From Acidimicrobiales bacterium (GTDB lineage Bacteria; Actinomycetota; Acidimicrobiia; Acidimicrobiales; RAAP-2): a DNA stretch of 64,000 nt. A program made the position numbers and the translations under genes. Below the pieces are notes generated by a model. The model had not been told where the DNA came from and did not search any database. It worked only from the letters and a program-made list of their open reading frames with translations. The first letter of the stretch is position 1. Every line of letters begins with the position of its first letter. The DNA is taken from NCBI GenBank assembly GCA_025362585.1, contig JANYFR010000028.1:1-64000 (forward strand), written 5' to 3'. Below, in pieces: positions 33,749-42,054 of this stretch.

Positions 33749-35169
33749 TAGGCGAAGAGCTTGGCCGCTCCGGTGAAGACCTCGCGCATCGTGCCGACCA
33801 TGAAGTCAATGTCGGCCCGCGTCGAGATGAGTGGGGGCGCCAACTGGACCACCGGGTCGCCTCGGTCGTCCGAGCGGCAGATGAGGCCGCGTCGGAACAT
33901 CTCGGGCGAGACGTAACCGCGGAGCAGCCGTTCGGCGTCTTCGCCGGCCCACGTCTCTTTCGTCGTCTGGTTCTTCACCAGTTCGACGCCCCAGAAGTAG
34001 CCGCTGCCGCGCACGTCACCGACAATGGGAATCTCCTTCAGGTCATTGAGGCTCTGGCGAAAGTAGTCCTCATTGGCGAGCACGTTCTCGAGGACCTTCT
34101 CGGTCTCCATAATCTCGATGTTCTTCAACGCCACCGCGCAGGCCATGGGGTGTCCCGACCACGTGAAGCCGTGTTGGAACGAGGCGTCGTCGTGCTGGAA
34201 GGGCTCGGCCAGGCGGTCCGAGACGATCATCGCACCGAGGGGTGCGTAGCCCGAGGTGATGCCCTTGGCGCAGGTGATGATGTCGGGGACGTAGTCGAAC
34301 TTTTGGCCGCCGAACCAGGTACCGAGTCGCCCGAAGGCGCAGATCACGTCGTCCGAGACCAGAATGACGCCGTAGCGGTCGCAGATCTCACGCACGGCCT
34401 GCCAGTAGCCGCGCGGAGGGACGAAGCACCCTCCGGCGTTCTGGACCGGCTCGAGGAAGACCGCGGCGACCGTCTCGGGTCCCTCTCGTAGTATGGCCTC
34501 TTCGATCTGGTGGGCCTGCCACAGACCGAAGGCCTCGAAGTCGTCGCCGAAGCGCTCGGCGCGATAGAAGTTGACGGTCGGTACCTTCACGGCTCCGGGC
34601 ACGAGTGGCTCGAACGGTTTGCGGTAGCCCTCGAGCGACGTGATCGTGAGTGCGCCCAGCGTCGTGCCGTGGTACGCGACGTCGCGGCTGATCACCTTGT
34701 AGCGATCGGTGTCACCGCGCATCTTGTGATACTGGCGAGCGAGCTTCCAGGCACTCTCGACGGCCTCGGCGCCACCGGAAGTGAAGAAGACGCGGTTGAG
34801 GTCACCGGGGGCGAGGCTCGCGATCTTCTCGGCCAGTTCAATGGCTTTCGGGTGTGCGTAGGTCCACAACGGGAAGAAGGCCATCGTGGTCATCTGTTCC
34901 GCGGCGGCGGCCGCAATGTCGGCGCGCCCGTGGCCGAGCATGTTGGTGAAGAGACCCGACAGGCCGTCAAAGTACTCGACGCCGTTGGCGTCGTAGACCC
35001 GAGTGCCCTCGCCGCGCACCATTATGGGGATCTCCTTGTTCTCGCTGTAGGCACCCATCCGCGACATCTGGAGCCACAGGTGGCGCCGAGCCCTCTCCGA
35101 ATAGTCGCGGCTGGCGTGTTTCTCGTCAGAGAAATTGACTCCGTCACTGATGATGTCGTGAATCGTCAC
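33748..35169 (-). CDS. Class III omega-aminotransferase (amine or beta-alanine:pyruvate type)
   Basis: 473 residues, PLP enzyme. Lys302 (TCAKGITSGYAPLGA) is the Schiff-base lysine, VSDDVICAFGRLGTWFG carries the PLP aspartate, and SGGAEAVESAWKLARQYH is the phosphate region. The pattern fits putrescine-, taurine- or beta-alanine-type pyruvate aminotransferases. The alanine they make could be recycled by the alanine dehydrogenase encoded at 37626. GTG at 35169 overlaps the Lrp stop by 4 bases; the oxidase follows with a one-base overlap. Confidence 0.9.
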   Translation of the reverse strand: MTIHDIISDGVNFSDEKHASRDYSERARRHLWLQMSRMGAYSENKEIPIMVRGEGTRVYDANGVEYFDGLSGLFTNMLGHGRADIAAAAAEQMTTMAFFPLWTYAHPKAIELAEKIASLAPGDLNRVFFTSGGAEAVESAWKLARQYHKMRGDTDRYKVISRDVAYHGTTLGALTITSLEGYRKPFEPLVPGAVKVPTVNFYRAERFGDDFEAFGLWQAHQIEEAILREGPETVAAVFLEPVQNAGGCFVPPRGYWQAVREICDRYGVILVSDDVICAFGRLGTWFGGQKFDYVPDIITCAKGITSGYAPLGAMIVSDRLAEPFQHDDASFQHGFTWSGHPMACAVALKNIEIMETEKVLENVLANEDYFRQSLNDLKEIPIVGDVRGSGYFWGVELVKNQTTKETWAGEDAERLLRGYVSPEMFRRGLICRSDDRGDPVVQLAPPLISTRADIDFMVGTMREVFTGAAKLFA

Positions 35170-35690
35170 TTTGCCCCCCAGGCGTAGGTCTGCTTCGATA
35201 ACTTCAAATACAGAAATGTCTCGACTTCGGTCACCCCGGGAATGCTCCGGATGGCGTCGTTCAAGAGGTGGACCAGCGCGTCGTCGTCGACGGCGATCAG
35301 TTCGGCGATGATGTCGAAACTGCCCGCCGTCATGACGACGTAGTTCGCCTCTTCGATTGACGCGACCTTGTCAGCGACGAGTCGGACGTCACCGTGGACG
35401 CGAATGCCCACGAGCGCCTCTCGTCCGTAGCCGAGTTGTAGCGGATCGGTAATCGCCACGATCTGCATGACGCCAGAGTCCCGAAGACGTTGCACGCGAC
35501 GACGCACCGCCGCCTCGGAGAGACCAACCTCCTCGGCAATCGCACCGTAGGCGCGACGACCGTCGCGTTGCAGTTGGCTGATGATCTGGCGGTCAATCGC
35601 GTCGAGGGCGTTCGGCGCGGAAGAGATGAGTTCGAGGTTCGATCGCTCGACGCTCTTCGGACTCTTCGGTTGAGATTTGTGGGCTGGCAT
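35166..35690 (-). CDS. Lrp/AsnC-family transcriptional regulator
   Basis: 174 residues. A basic N-terminal tail precedes the AsnC helix-turn-helix (LDAIDRQIISQLQRDGRRAYGAIAEEVGLSEAAVRRRVQRL). The RAM effector-binding domain follows (VMTAGSFDIIAELIAVDDDALVHLLNDAIRSIPGV). ATG at 35690 has GGAG 6 bases upstream; longer starts lack coding signal. It is first in the operon with the aminotransferase and oxidase and probably senses an amino acid or amine to control them and perhaps the divergent permease. A minus-strand TATACT at 35747-35742 could be its -10. Confidence 0.88.
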   Translation of the reverse strand: MPAHKSQPKSPKSVERSNLELISSAPNALDAIDRQIISQLQRDGRRAYGAIAEEVGLSEAAVRRRVQRLRDSGVMQIVAITDPLQLGYGREALVGIRVHGDVRLVADKVASIEEANYVVMTAGSFDIIAELIAVDDDALVHLLNDAIRSIPGVTEVETFLYLKLSKQTYAWGAK

Positions 35691-36090
35691 TGTGTGCTCC
35701 AGGCTCGGTGGCCCGAAGGCTCCGTGGCTGCGGATAGAGACAGTATAGGACCATATTGCGACGGATTGAGTCGCTTTTTTCCCGTGAGGAGACATATTCG
35801 TACATTTCTGTTGCGGAAACCTAGGAAACTCTGGCAGAGTGACTGCGGGAACGGCCGCCAGGCCGCCGCGACGTTGGAGGGGACTATCGCTCGTTTCGCC
35901 CATCACATCGGGGCCAGGACGTCGCGCCGAGGAGGCCATGGCCGTCGACGCGCAGCACCGTGGAACTGAAACCCTGGGCGACGGCGTCGAGGAGTGCACT
36001 GGAAGCAGTCACGTTGGGCACCACGTTCAGGCGTAGGGTCATCAACATCATCGGTTGAAGTTCAAGTTGCTACGAGGAGGAATAGTCACA
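35691..36090. promoter_or_regulatory. 400-bp divergent region between lrp and APC permease genes
   Basis: TATACT on the minus strand (35747-35742) is a good -10 for lrp, although no -35 is clear. A 5-bp hairpin followed by six T (35758-35780) reads as a weak plus-strand terminator. GAGGAGG near 36075-36080 serves the permease. A minus-strand reading frame of about 55 codons near 35890-36050 has no recognisable family and I leave it out. The operator for the Lrp protein should lie here but I cannot define it. Confidence 0.45.
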
Positions 36091-37623
36091 ATGTCCATAG
36101 ATGACATCAAGGGTCCTTTTGGTGCTCCGGTTCCGAAGTCCCAGGAAAAAACGCAACTGCTGCATGATGAGTTGAACCTCTTCGACGCCACCGCGGTGGC
36201 GGTGTCGTCGGTGGCACCGGCCTACTCGGCCGCGTCCACGCTCTCGTTGGTTCTGGTGATCGTGGGCGTTGGCGCGTACGGCCCGTCCGTCATCTTGGTC
36301 TCGTTCGTGCCGGTGATGTTCGTCGCCCTTTCGTACTTCCATCTCAATCGCCGCAATCCGAACTGTGGTGCGAGCTACTCGTGGCTGAGCCAAGTCGTCC
36401 ACCCGGCGGTGGGGTGGTACAACGGCTGGGTCCAGATTGCGAGCTCGGTGATCTTCTGCACCTCCGCCCCTCTGCTCGCAGGCATCTACACCCTGCAGTT
36501 TCTGCACCTGGCCTTCAACGCCGTGGGCCCGAACGCGTATGGCAATCCCCACGACATCGCGGTGGTGGCGGCGATCTATCTCGCCGTCGTGACCTTCATC
36601 TGCATCTACGGCATCCGCTGGACGACGAACGCGCAGTGGGTGATGGTCTGCATTGAGTACTTCGCGGTCATTGGCTTCTCCATTGGCGGCATCATCAAGG
36701 TGTGGGTGAGCCACCCCGTGCACTCCGTGAGCTTTCACCTGTCGTGGTTCAACCCGCTGCACATTGCCAGTTTTGGCGCCTTGGCCTCGGGACTGGCGCT
36801 CGGCGTGTTCTTCTTCTGGGGATGGGATACCGCACTCAATCTGACCGAGGAGTCGAAGAACTCGAGCAAGATCCCCGGCCAGGCCGGTCTCATCTCGATG
36901 TGGCTCTTGCTCGCGGTCTTCGTGCTTAACTTCGTGGCCATCGAGATGCTCCTCGGTCCGACCGCGGCCGCCGCACAGGGGGCCAACGTGCTCTTCTACT
37001 TTGGCCAGCAGTTCGCCGGAACGTGGGCCAGTTACGTCATGATCTTCGCCGTCATTTCGTCCACGGTCGCCACGACCCAGACGACGCTGTTGCCGGCGGC
37101 GCGCATCACCTACGCCATGGCCCGCGACGGCGTCTTCCCCAAGATTTTCGGCTCCGTGCACGAGAAGTTCAAGACGCCGGCGGTCGGTACGTTGATTCTG
37201 GCCTTCCTTTCACTGTTTGGCATCATGCTCACGACGCTCTCGTCGTCGTCGAATCACGTGTTTCAGAATCTGGTGAACAACATCGGCGTGTTGGTGGCCT
37301 TCTATTACGGGATCACCGGCGTGGCCTGCGCCTGGGCCTTTCGAAAGACCCTGGGACAGGGACTGCGGGCGAACCTCGCCATGATCGTGGCCCCTTTCCT
37401 CGGTGGCATAGTTCTGCTCTTCACCTGCTTTGAAGTCATCAAACTGAATGGCCGGGCAGCGATTCCCGACATCATCGCGCTGGGCTTGGGCGTGCCGTTG
37501 GTGATTCTGGCGTGGGCCTCGACCCACAAGAAGAGGAGTTTCTTCACCCAGCCCCTGGTGGCCTACACGTCAATTGAGGACGACGTCGTGGTGCCGCTCC
37601 CCGCAGGACGAAAGTTTGATTGA
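36091..37623 (+). CDS. APC-superfamily amino acid/amine permease
   Basis: 510 residues with about 12 helices. Helix 1 region ELNLFDATAVAVSSVAPAYSAASTLSL, the RNPNCGASYSWLSQ loop and WGWDTALNLTEESKNSSKIPGQA are typical of the APC amino acid/polyamine group. It lies between the amine-catabolic operon and alanine dehydrogenase, so import of an amine or amino acid that feeds those enzymes is likely. ATG at 36091 has a strong GAGGAGG upstream. The stop is 2 bases before the alanine dehydrogenase ATG, so the two are co-transcribed. Confidence 0.9.
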   Translation: MSIDDIKGPFGAPVPKSQEKTQLLHDELNLFDATAVAVSSVAPAYSAASTLSLVLVIVGVGAYGPSVILVSFVPVMFVALSYFHLNRRNPNCGASYSWLSQVVHPAVGWYNGWVQIASSVIFCTSAPLLAGIYTLQFLHLAFNAVGPNAYGNPHDIAVVAAIYLAVVTFICIYGIRWTTNAQWVMVCIEYFAVIGFSIGGIIKVWVSHPVHSVSFHLSWFNPLHIASFGALASGLALGVFFFWGWDTALNLTEESKNSSKIPGQAGLISMWLLLAVFVLNFVAIEMLLGPTAAAAQGANVLFYFGQQFAGTWASYVMIFAVISSTVATTQTTLLPAARITYAMARDGVFPKIFGSVHEKFKTPAVGTLILAFLSLFGIMLTTLSSSSNHVFQNLVNNIGVLVAFYYGITGVACAWAFRKTLGQGLRANLAMIVAPFLGGIVLLFTCFEVIKLNGRAAIPDIIALGLGVPLVILAWASTHKKRSFFTQPLVAYTSIEDDVVVPLPAGRKFD

Positions 37624-37625
37624 CG

Positions 37626-38744
37626 ATGATTATTGGAGTACCGAAGGAAATTAAGACCGACGAATACCGGGTCGCGCTGACGCCCGCGGGAGTGCGCGAG
37701 TTGACCGGCGCGGGACACCAGGTCCTCATTGAGAAGGGGGCGGGAGTCGGCTCGTCCATTGCCGACGCCGACTACGTCGCCAACGGGGCCACCATCGTCG
37801 ACGACGTGGACGACGTCTGGAGCCGGAGCGACCTCATCACCAAGGTGAAGGAGCCGATTGCCACCGAATTTGCGCGGCTCGGCGCCCGCAAGAACCAGGT
37901 CCTCTTCACCTACCTCCACCTCGCCGCCTCCCAGGAGTGCACCGACGCGTTGGTGAAGGCCAACAACGTCGCGATCGCGTACGAGACCGTGCGACTGCGC
38001 GACAACTCGCTGCCGCTGCTAACCCCCATGAGCGAGGTCGCCGGCCGCATGGCCACGCTGATGGGCGCGCACCACTTGATGCGTCCCGGCGGGGGCCACG
38101 GATCATTGATCAGTGGCGTGCCCGGGGTAGCGCCGTGCAACGTCGTGGTTATCGGCGCCGGCGTTTCGGGACTCGCGGCCGCCACGATGGCGGTCGGACT
38201 GCACGCGAACGTGAAGATCCTCGACCGCAACCTCGAACGCCTACGCCAGGTGGACATCCATCTCGACGGTCGCGTGCAGACGATTGCGTCCTCGACTCTG
38301 GCAATCGAAGAGGCCTGTCTCGACGCGGACATCGTCATCGGTGCCGTCTTGGTGGTCGGGGCGCGGGCCCCGAAACTCGTCAGCAACGATCTGGTGTCGC
38401 GAATGCGTCCCGGATCGGTCCTCGTCGATATCGCGGTCGACCAGGGAGGCTGCTTTGAGGCCACGAGGCCCACGACGCACTCGGACCCGGTCTTTGAGGT
38501 GAATGGTTCGATCTTCTACTGCGTGGCGAACATGCCCGGCGCCGTGCCGTACACGTCCACGTACGCGCTGGCGAACGCGACGCTGCCCTACACCTTGGAG
38601 CTCGCGCGTCACGGCTGGCGCGAGGCGGTGCTCGCCGACGACGCGCTCGCCGAGGGCGTGAACGTGGTCGGCGGCGCCGTCACCTACGGGCCCGTCGCCG
38701 ACGCTCTCGGCCTCCCTTACAGTCCACTGCGTTCACTGCTGTAG
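37626..38744 (+). CDS. ald: Alanine dehydrogenase
   Basis: 372 residues, NAD-dependent, oxidising alanine to pyruvate and ammonia. The family start IIGVPKEIKTDEYRVALTP, Arg15, Lys75 (TKVKEP) and His98 (YLHLAAS) are in place, and the Rossmann motif is VVVIGAGVSGLAAATMA. ATG at 37626 is chosen as the natural family N-terminus; it lacks a ribosome site but follows the permease stop by 2 bases, so coupled translation is likely. It would regenerate pyruvate for the nearby aminotransferase. Confidence 0.95.
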   Translation: MIIGVPKEIKTDEYRVALTPAGVRELTGAGHQVLIEKGAGVGSSIADADYVANGATIVDDVDDVWSRSDLITKVKEPIATEFARLGARKNQVLFTYLHLAASQECTDALVKANNVAIAYETVRLRDNSLPLLTPMSEVAGRMATLMGAHHLMRPGGGHGSLISGVPGVAPCNVVVIGAGVSGLAAATMAVGLHANVKILDRNLERLRQVDIHLDGRVQTIASSTLAIEEACLDADIVIGAVLVVGARAPKLVSNDLVSRMRPGSVLVDIAVDQGGCFEATRPTTHSDPVFEVNGSIFYCVANMPGAVPYTSTYALANATLPYTLELARHGWREAVLADDALAEGVNVVGGAVTYGPVADALGLPYSPLRSLL

Positions 38745-38820
38745 ATTGCGGTACTCGAAGGATTCAGGGGATCGCACTCGTTGAGTCCTTGTCGCTTCTC
38801 AAACGAATCACGGGGGTTCC

Positions 38821-40338
38821 ATGTCTGATGCTGTAGAGAGCAACGTCGTGCACGCCGACGTGCCCGACCCGCGACGTTGGTTCGCCCTGTTCGTCATCGC
38901 AATCGCCGCGTTGATGGTGGTGCTCGACGCGTCGATCGTCAACATCGCCCTGCCGCACGCGGCGCTGCCCAAGGCCATGGGTGGTCTCGGTATCGCGTTG
39001 AAGAACTACCAATGGGCGGTGACGGCCTACACCCTGACGTTCGGTGGTTTCTTGTTACTCGGTGGTCGTATCGGGGACTACGTCGGACGCAAGAGGGCGT
39101 TTCTCATTGGGCTCGTCGGCTTCGCCGCCGCGTCGCTGCTCGGTGGTTTCGCCCAGAACCAGGGGATGTTGTTCGGGGCGCGAGCGCTCCAGGGCATCTT
39201 TGGCGCGCTGCTCGCCCCCGCGTCGCTGTCGCTGATCTCGGTGACTTTCACGGACTCCAAGGAACGGGCGAAGGCCTTTGGCGTTTTTGGCGCGCTGTCG
39301 GGGGTCGGCGCCGCGATCGGGCTTATCGCGGGCGGGCTGCTCACGCAGTACCTTTCGTGGCGCTGGTGCCTCTTCGTCAACACGCCCATGGCCCTGATCG
39401 CCCTCTTCCTCGCCATCCCCAACATCAAGGAGTCGAAGGTCGACGGCCACCCGCACTACGACGTGCCCGGCGCTCTGACGGCGACGGTGGGCATGGTCGG
39501 TATTGTCTACGGCGTCTCGCAGGCGTCAACTCACGGGTGGGGATCAACGAGCGCCTGGCCCTACATTGCGCTGGGGGCGGTGCTCCTCGCCATCTTCTTC
39601 GTGCTCGAGAGTCGAATCAAGTCGCCGCTGCTGCCCCTTCGCCTCATCACCGACCGGGTGCGCGCCGGTTCGTACCTCTCCCAGATCTTCGTCGGACTCG
39701 GGCTCTTCGGGATGTTCCTCTTCATGACGTTCTACTTCCAGAACGTCCACCAGTACTCGGCGATCAAATCCGGTCTGCTCTTCCTGCCGTTCTCGGTGGG
39801 GGTCATTGTCTCGGCGGCCACGGCCAGTCAACTTCTTCCCAAGTTCGGCCCGCGACCGCTCGCGACGATCGGCTGCACGATGGGCGCGATTGGTCTCTCG
39901 CTGCTGTCGTTCTTGAAGCCCGACAGCTCCTACCTCGGCCACGTGATGCCCGCGATGGTCATCACCAGCCTCGGTCTCGGCCTCGCCTTCGTGACGATCG
40001 CGTCGACCGCACTCTTTAACGTGCGACCGAACGACACCGGTGCCGCGTCGGCGGTCCTGCAGACGGCCCAGCAGATCGGCGGTTCGTTCGGCACGGCGAT
40101 CCAGAACACCATCGTGGTCTCGAGCGCGACGGCGTTCGTGGCCGGCTCGCTGCACCACTCGAACACGCCGGCGGCCGTTCTCGCGTTGCGCAACGCCGCG
40201 GCCGTGCACGGTTACGACCAGGCGTTTCGATTCGGTTCGCTGATGCTCCTGCTCGGGGCGGTCAGCTTCTTCTTCTTGGTAAACATCGATCGCCATCACC
40301 TCGGTCAGCACGACGAGGCGACGTCGGTGGTCGTCTAG
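38821..40338 (+). CDS. DHA2-type MFS multidrug efflux transporter (EmrB/QacA family)
   Basis: 505 residues with 14 predicted helices. Motif C-like and family signatures include VVLDASIVNIALPHA, GGRIGDYVGRKRAF, ARALQGIFGALLAPASLSLIS and GPRPLATIGCTMGA. These proton-driven pumps export cationic or hydrophobic compounds. GGGGG lies 5 bases before ATG 38821. The stop overlaps the convergent DUF5522 gene by 4 bases. Substrate unknown. Confidence 0.92.
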   Translation: MSDAVESNVVHADVPDPRRWFALFVIAIAALMVVLDASIVNIALPHAALPKAMGGLGIALKNYQWAVTAYTLTFGGFLLLGGRIGDYVGRKRAFLIGLVGFAAASLLGGFAQNQGMLFGARALQGIFGALLAPASLSLISVTFTDSKERAKAFGVFGALSGVGAAIGLIAGGLLTQYLSWRWCLFVNTPMALIALFLAIPNIKESKVDGHPHYDVPGALTATVGMVGIVYGVSQASTHGWGSTSAWPYIALGAVLLAIFFVLESRIKSPLLPLRLITDRVRAGSYLSQIFVGLGLFGMFLFMTFYFQNVHQYSAIKSGLLFLPFSVGVIVSAATASQLLPKFGPRPLATIGCTMGAIGLSLLSFLKPDSSYLGHVMPAMVITSLGLGLAFVTIASTALFNVRPNDTGAASAVLQTAQQIGGSFGTAIQNTIVVSSATAFVAGSLHHSNTPAAVLALRNAAAVHGYDQAFRFGSLMLLLGAVSFFFLVNIDRHHLGQHDEATSVVV

Positions 40339-40553
40339 AGCGCGACGTAGGGACAGTGGCGACATCCACTGTCACAACAGCTGCCCCTCGCCAGATGGGT
40401 GGCCACGGTCTGGACGATGAGACCGCTCGAGGGATCGCGGTAGGTGGGCTCGTCGCGCGCGACCGCCCGCTCGTGGAGGGCGACAATCACCGCGTAGTCG
40501 CTGCGTGATGGGTCACAGCGGCTGGGATGCGGACGCGGCACCGACGGGCTCAT
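40335..40553 (-). CDS. DUF5522-type small Cys-rich protein
   Basis: 72 residues. HERAVARDEPTYRDPSSGL and the terminal GSCCDSGCRHCPYV match the DUF5522 pattern, with four closely spaced cysteines likely to bind a metal. Function is unknown. It begins 4 bases after the quinone oxidoreductase stop on the same strand, so it is the second gene of that operon. It overlaps the convergent MFS gene by 4 bases. The gene is short but the Cys motif makes it convincing. Confidence 0.8.
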   Translation of the reverse strand: MSPSVPRPHPSRCDPSRSDYAVIVALHERAVARDEPTYRDPSSGLIVQTVATHLARGSCCDSGCRHCPYVAL

Positions 40554-40557
40554 CGAC

Positions 40558-41520
40558 TCAAACTAACGGCGTCGGTTCGTCGACGCGCAGCACGACCTTG
40601 CCGAACTTGCCCCGACGACTGAAGTAGTCGTAGGCCACCGCGGCGTCGGCGAGGGGAAACGTCGCGGCGACGGGCACGCGCCACGCCCCGGCCGTCCACC
40701 TCGACACGAGGGACTGATTGACCAGGGCGACGATCTCGGCCTTCTCCTCGCGCGATCGCGACCGCAAGGTCGAACCGGTGATCGACGAGCGTGCGCGCAT
40801 GAGGGCGAGCAGGTCGAGGTCGACCCGGGCGCCGGCGCCCACGCCGATCACGACGACGCGGGCGAACGGAGCCAGGACGTGGAGGGCGAGGCTGAGGTGG
40901 GCCGCTCCCACCAGTTCGAGGACGACGTCGACGGGCTCGATCGCGTCGACCTGTTCGACGGTGATCGCCTCGTTGGCGCCGAGTGCTCGAAGAGCGTCGT
41001 GGTGCTCGGGGGTGCGAGTGACGGCGATCACGTGGGCGCCGAGCGTGTGCGCGACCTGCACGGCCGCCACGCCAACTCCTCCCGAGGCGCCCGACACCAG
41101 CACCCGGTCGTGCGGGGCGAGCAGACCCTGGCTCACGAGCGCGTCGTAGGCCGTCACGAACGCCTCGGCGAAACCGCCCGCTTCGTTCCAACTGACGTGA
41201 TCGGGGAGAAAGAGTAGGTGTTCGCTGGGCACGACGCAGTGCGTGGCCTGCGCCCCGCCGCCCACGATCGCGCAGACCCGTCGTCCGAGGAGTGGCTCGA
41301 CGACGTGGGCGCCGACCGCAGTGACGACCCCGGCGAGCTCGAGGCCGGGGACGTCGACCGGCCACCCGGCGGGGGCCGGGTAGTAACCCTGGCGTTGCAA
41401 GAGGTCGGCCGCATTCACGCCGGCACTTCGAACCGTGACGAGAACGTCGTGGGGACCGGGATCGGGCGTCGGGCGCTCTTCGACCACGAGCGCGCCTTCG
41501 TGGATAACGACCGCGTGCAC
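40558..41520 (-). CDS. Quinone oxidoreductase-like NADPH dehydrogenase (MDR, zinc-less)
   Basis: 320 residues of the QOR branch of the MDR superfamily. GVNAADLLQRQGYYPAP and PGLELAGVVTAVG mark the substrate domain; VLVSGASGGVGVAAVQVAHTLGAHV is the NADPH-binding fold. No structural-zinc cysteines are present. It probably reduces quinones or alkenals with NADPH. GTG at 41520 has TAGGCT ending 6 bases upstream and no Shine-Dalgarno. It diverges from glutathione peroxidase, so the pair may be a small oxidative-stress locus. Confidence 0.9.
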   Translation of the reverse strand: MHAVVIHEGALVVEERPTPDPGPHDVLVTVRSAGVNAADLLQRQGYYPAPAGWPVDVPGLELAGVVTAVGAHVVEPLLGRRVCAIVGGGAQATHCVVPSEHLLFLPDHVSWNEAGGFAEAFVTAYDALVSQGLLAPHDRVLVSGASGGVGVAAVQVAHTLGAHVIAVTRTPEHHDALRALGANEAITVEQVDAIEPVDVVLELVGAAHLSLALHVLAPFARVVVIGVGAGARVDLDLLALMRARSSITGSTLRSRSREEKAEIVALVNQSLVSRWTAGAWRVPVAATFPLADAAVAYDYFSRRGKFGKVVLRVDEPTPLV

Positions 41521-41526
41521 GAGCCC

Positions 41527-41532
41527 AGCCTA
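41527..41532 (-). promoter_or_regulatory. Leaderless-type -10 hexamer of quinone oxidoreductase gene
   Basis: On the minus strand TAGGCT is followed by GGGCTC and GTG at 41520. Confidence 0.5.
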
Positions 41533-41559
41533 CGGCGGACCATCGTCGAGGCGAACCGA

Positions 41560-41565
41560 TAATGT
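41560..41565 (+). promoter_or_regulatory. Leaderless-type -10 hexamer of glutathione peroxidase gene
   Basis: TAATGT is followed by GCTCGG and ATG at 41572; no Shine-Dalgarno. Confidence 0.55.
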
Positions 41566-41571
41566 GCTCGG

Positions 41572-42054
41572 ATGACTATTTACGACATCCCCATTCACAC
41601 CCTGAAGGGTGACGAGAGTTCGCTCGCCCCCTTCGCCGGCAAGACAATCCTGATTGTCAACGTCGCCTCCCAGTGCGGCCTCACACCGCAGTACGAGGGC
41701 CTCGAGCGACTGCAGAAGAAGTACCAGGACCGCAACTTCTCAGTCGTGGCTTTCCCCTCCAACCAGTTCGGTGCGCAAGAGCCCGGCACGGCCGAGGAGA
41801 TCGAGACGTTCTGTTCGACGACCTACGGCGTCACGTTCCCGATGATGGAGAAGATTGACGTCAACGGGAGCGAGCGCCACCCGATCTACATCGAACTGAC
41901 CAAGAGCCCGGACGCCGAAGGTCACGAGGGCGACATTCGCTGGAACTTCGAGAAGTTCCTCGTCGGACCGGACGGCTCGGTGCAACGCTTCGCCCCGCTC
42001 GTCGAACCCGAGGACCCCGCCCTCGTCGCGGCCATCGAGGCCACGCTTCCCTAG
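41572..42054 (+). CDS. Glutathione peroxidase family (Cys-type thiol peroxidase)
   Basis: 160 residues. The peroxidatic residue is Cys35 in NVASQCGLTPQY, where some homologues carry selenocysteine. The conserved Gln (FPSNQFG) and Trp (RWNFEKFLV) complete the active site. A second cysteine (ETFCSTTYG) could serve as the resolving thiol, so the enzyme probably uses thioredoxin rather than glutathione, which actinobacteria lack. It reduces peroxides in the cytoplasm. It appears leaderless and its 3' end overlaps the GNAT gene by 4 bases. Confidence 0.95.
   Translation: MTIYDIPIHTLKGDESSLAPFAGKTILIVNVASQCGLTPQYEGLERLQKKYQDRNFSVVAFPSNQFGAQEPGTAEEIETFCSTTYGVTFPMMEKIDVNGSERHPIYIELTKSPDAEGHEGDIRWNFEKFLVGPDGSVQRFAPLVEPEDPALVAAIEATLP

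Noticed and set aside
35758-35780. Small hairpin followed by six T, resembling an intrinsic terminator on the plus strand
   Set aside because: The stem is only 5 bp and no plus-strand gene ends upstream; it may be chance.
35890-36050. Minus-strand frame of about 55 codons upstream of the APC permease
   Set aside because: No ribosome site or leaderless hexamer, and no recognisable protein pattern.
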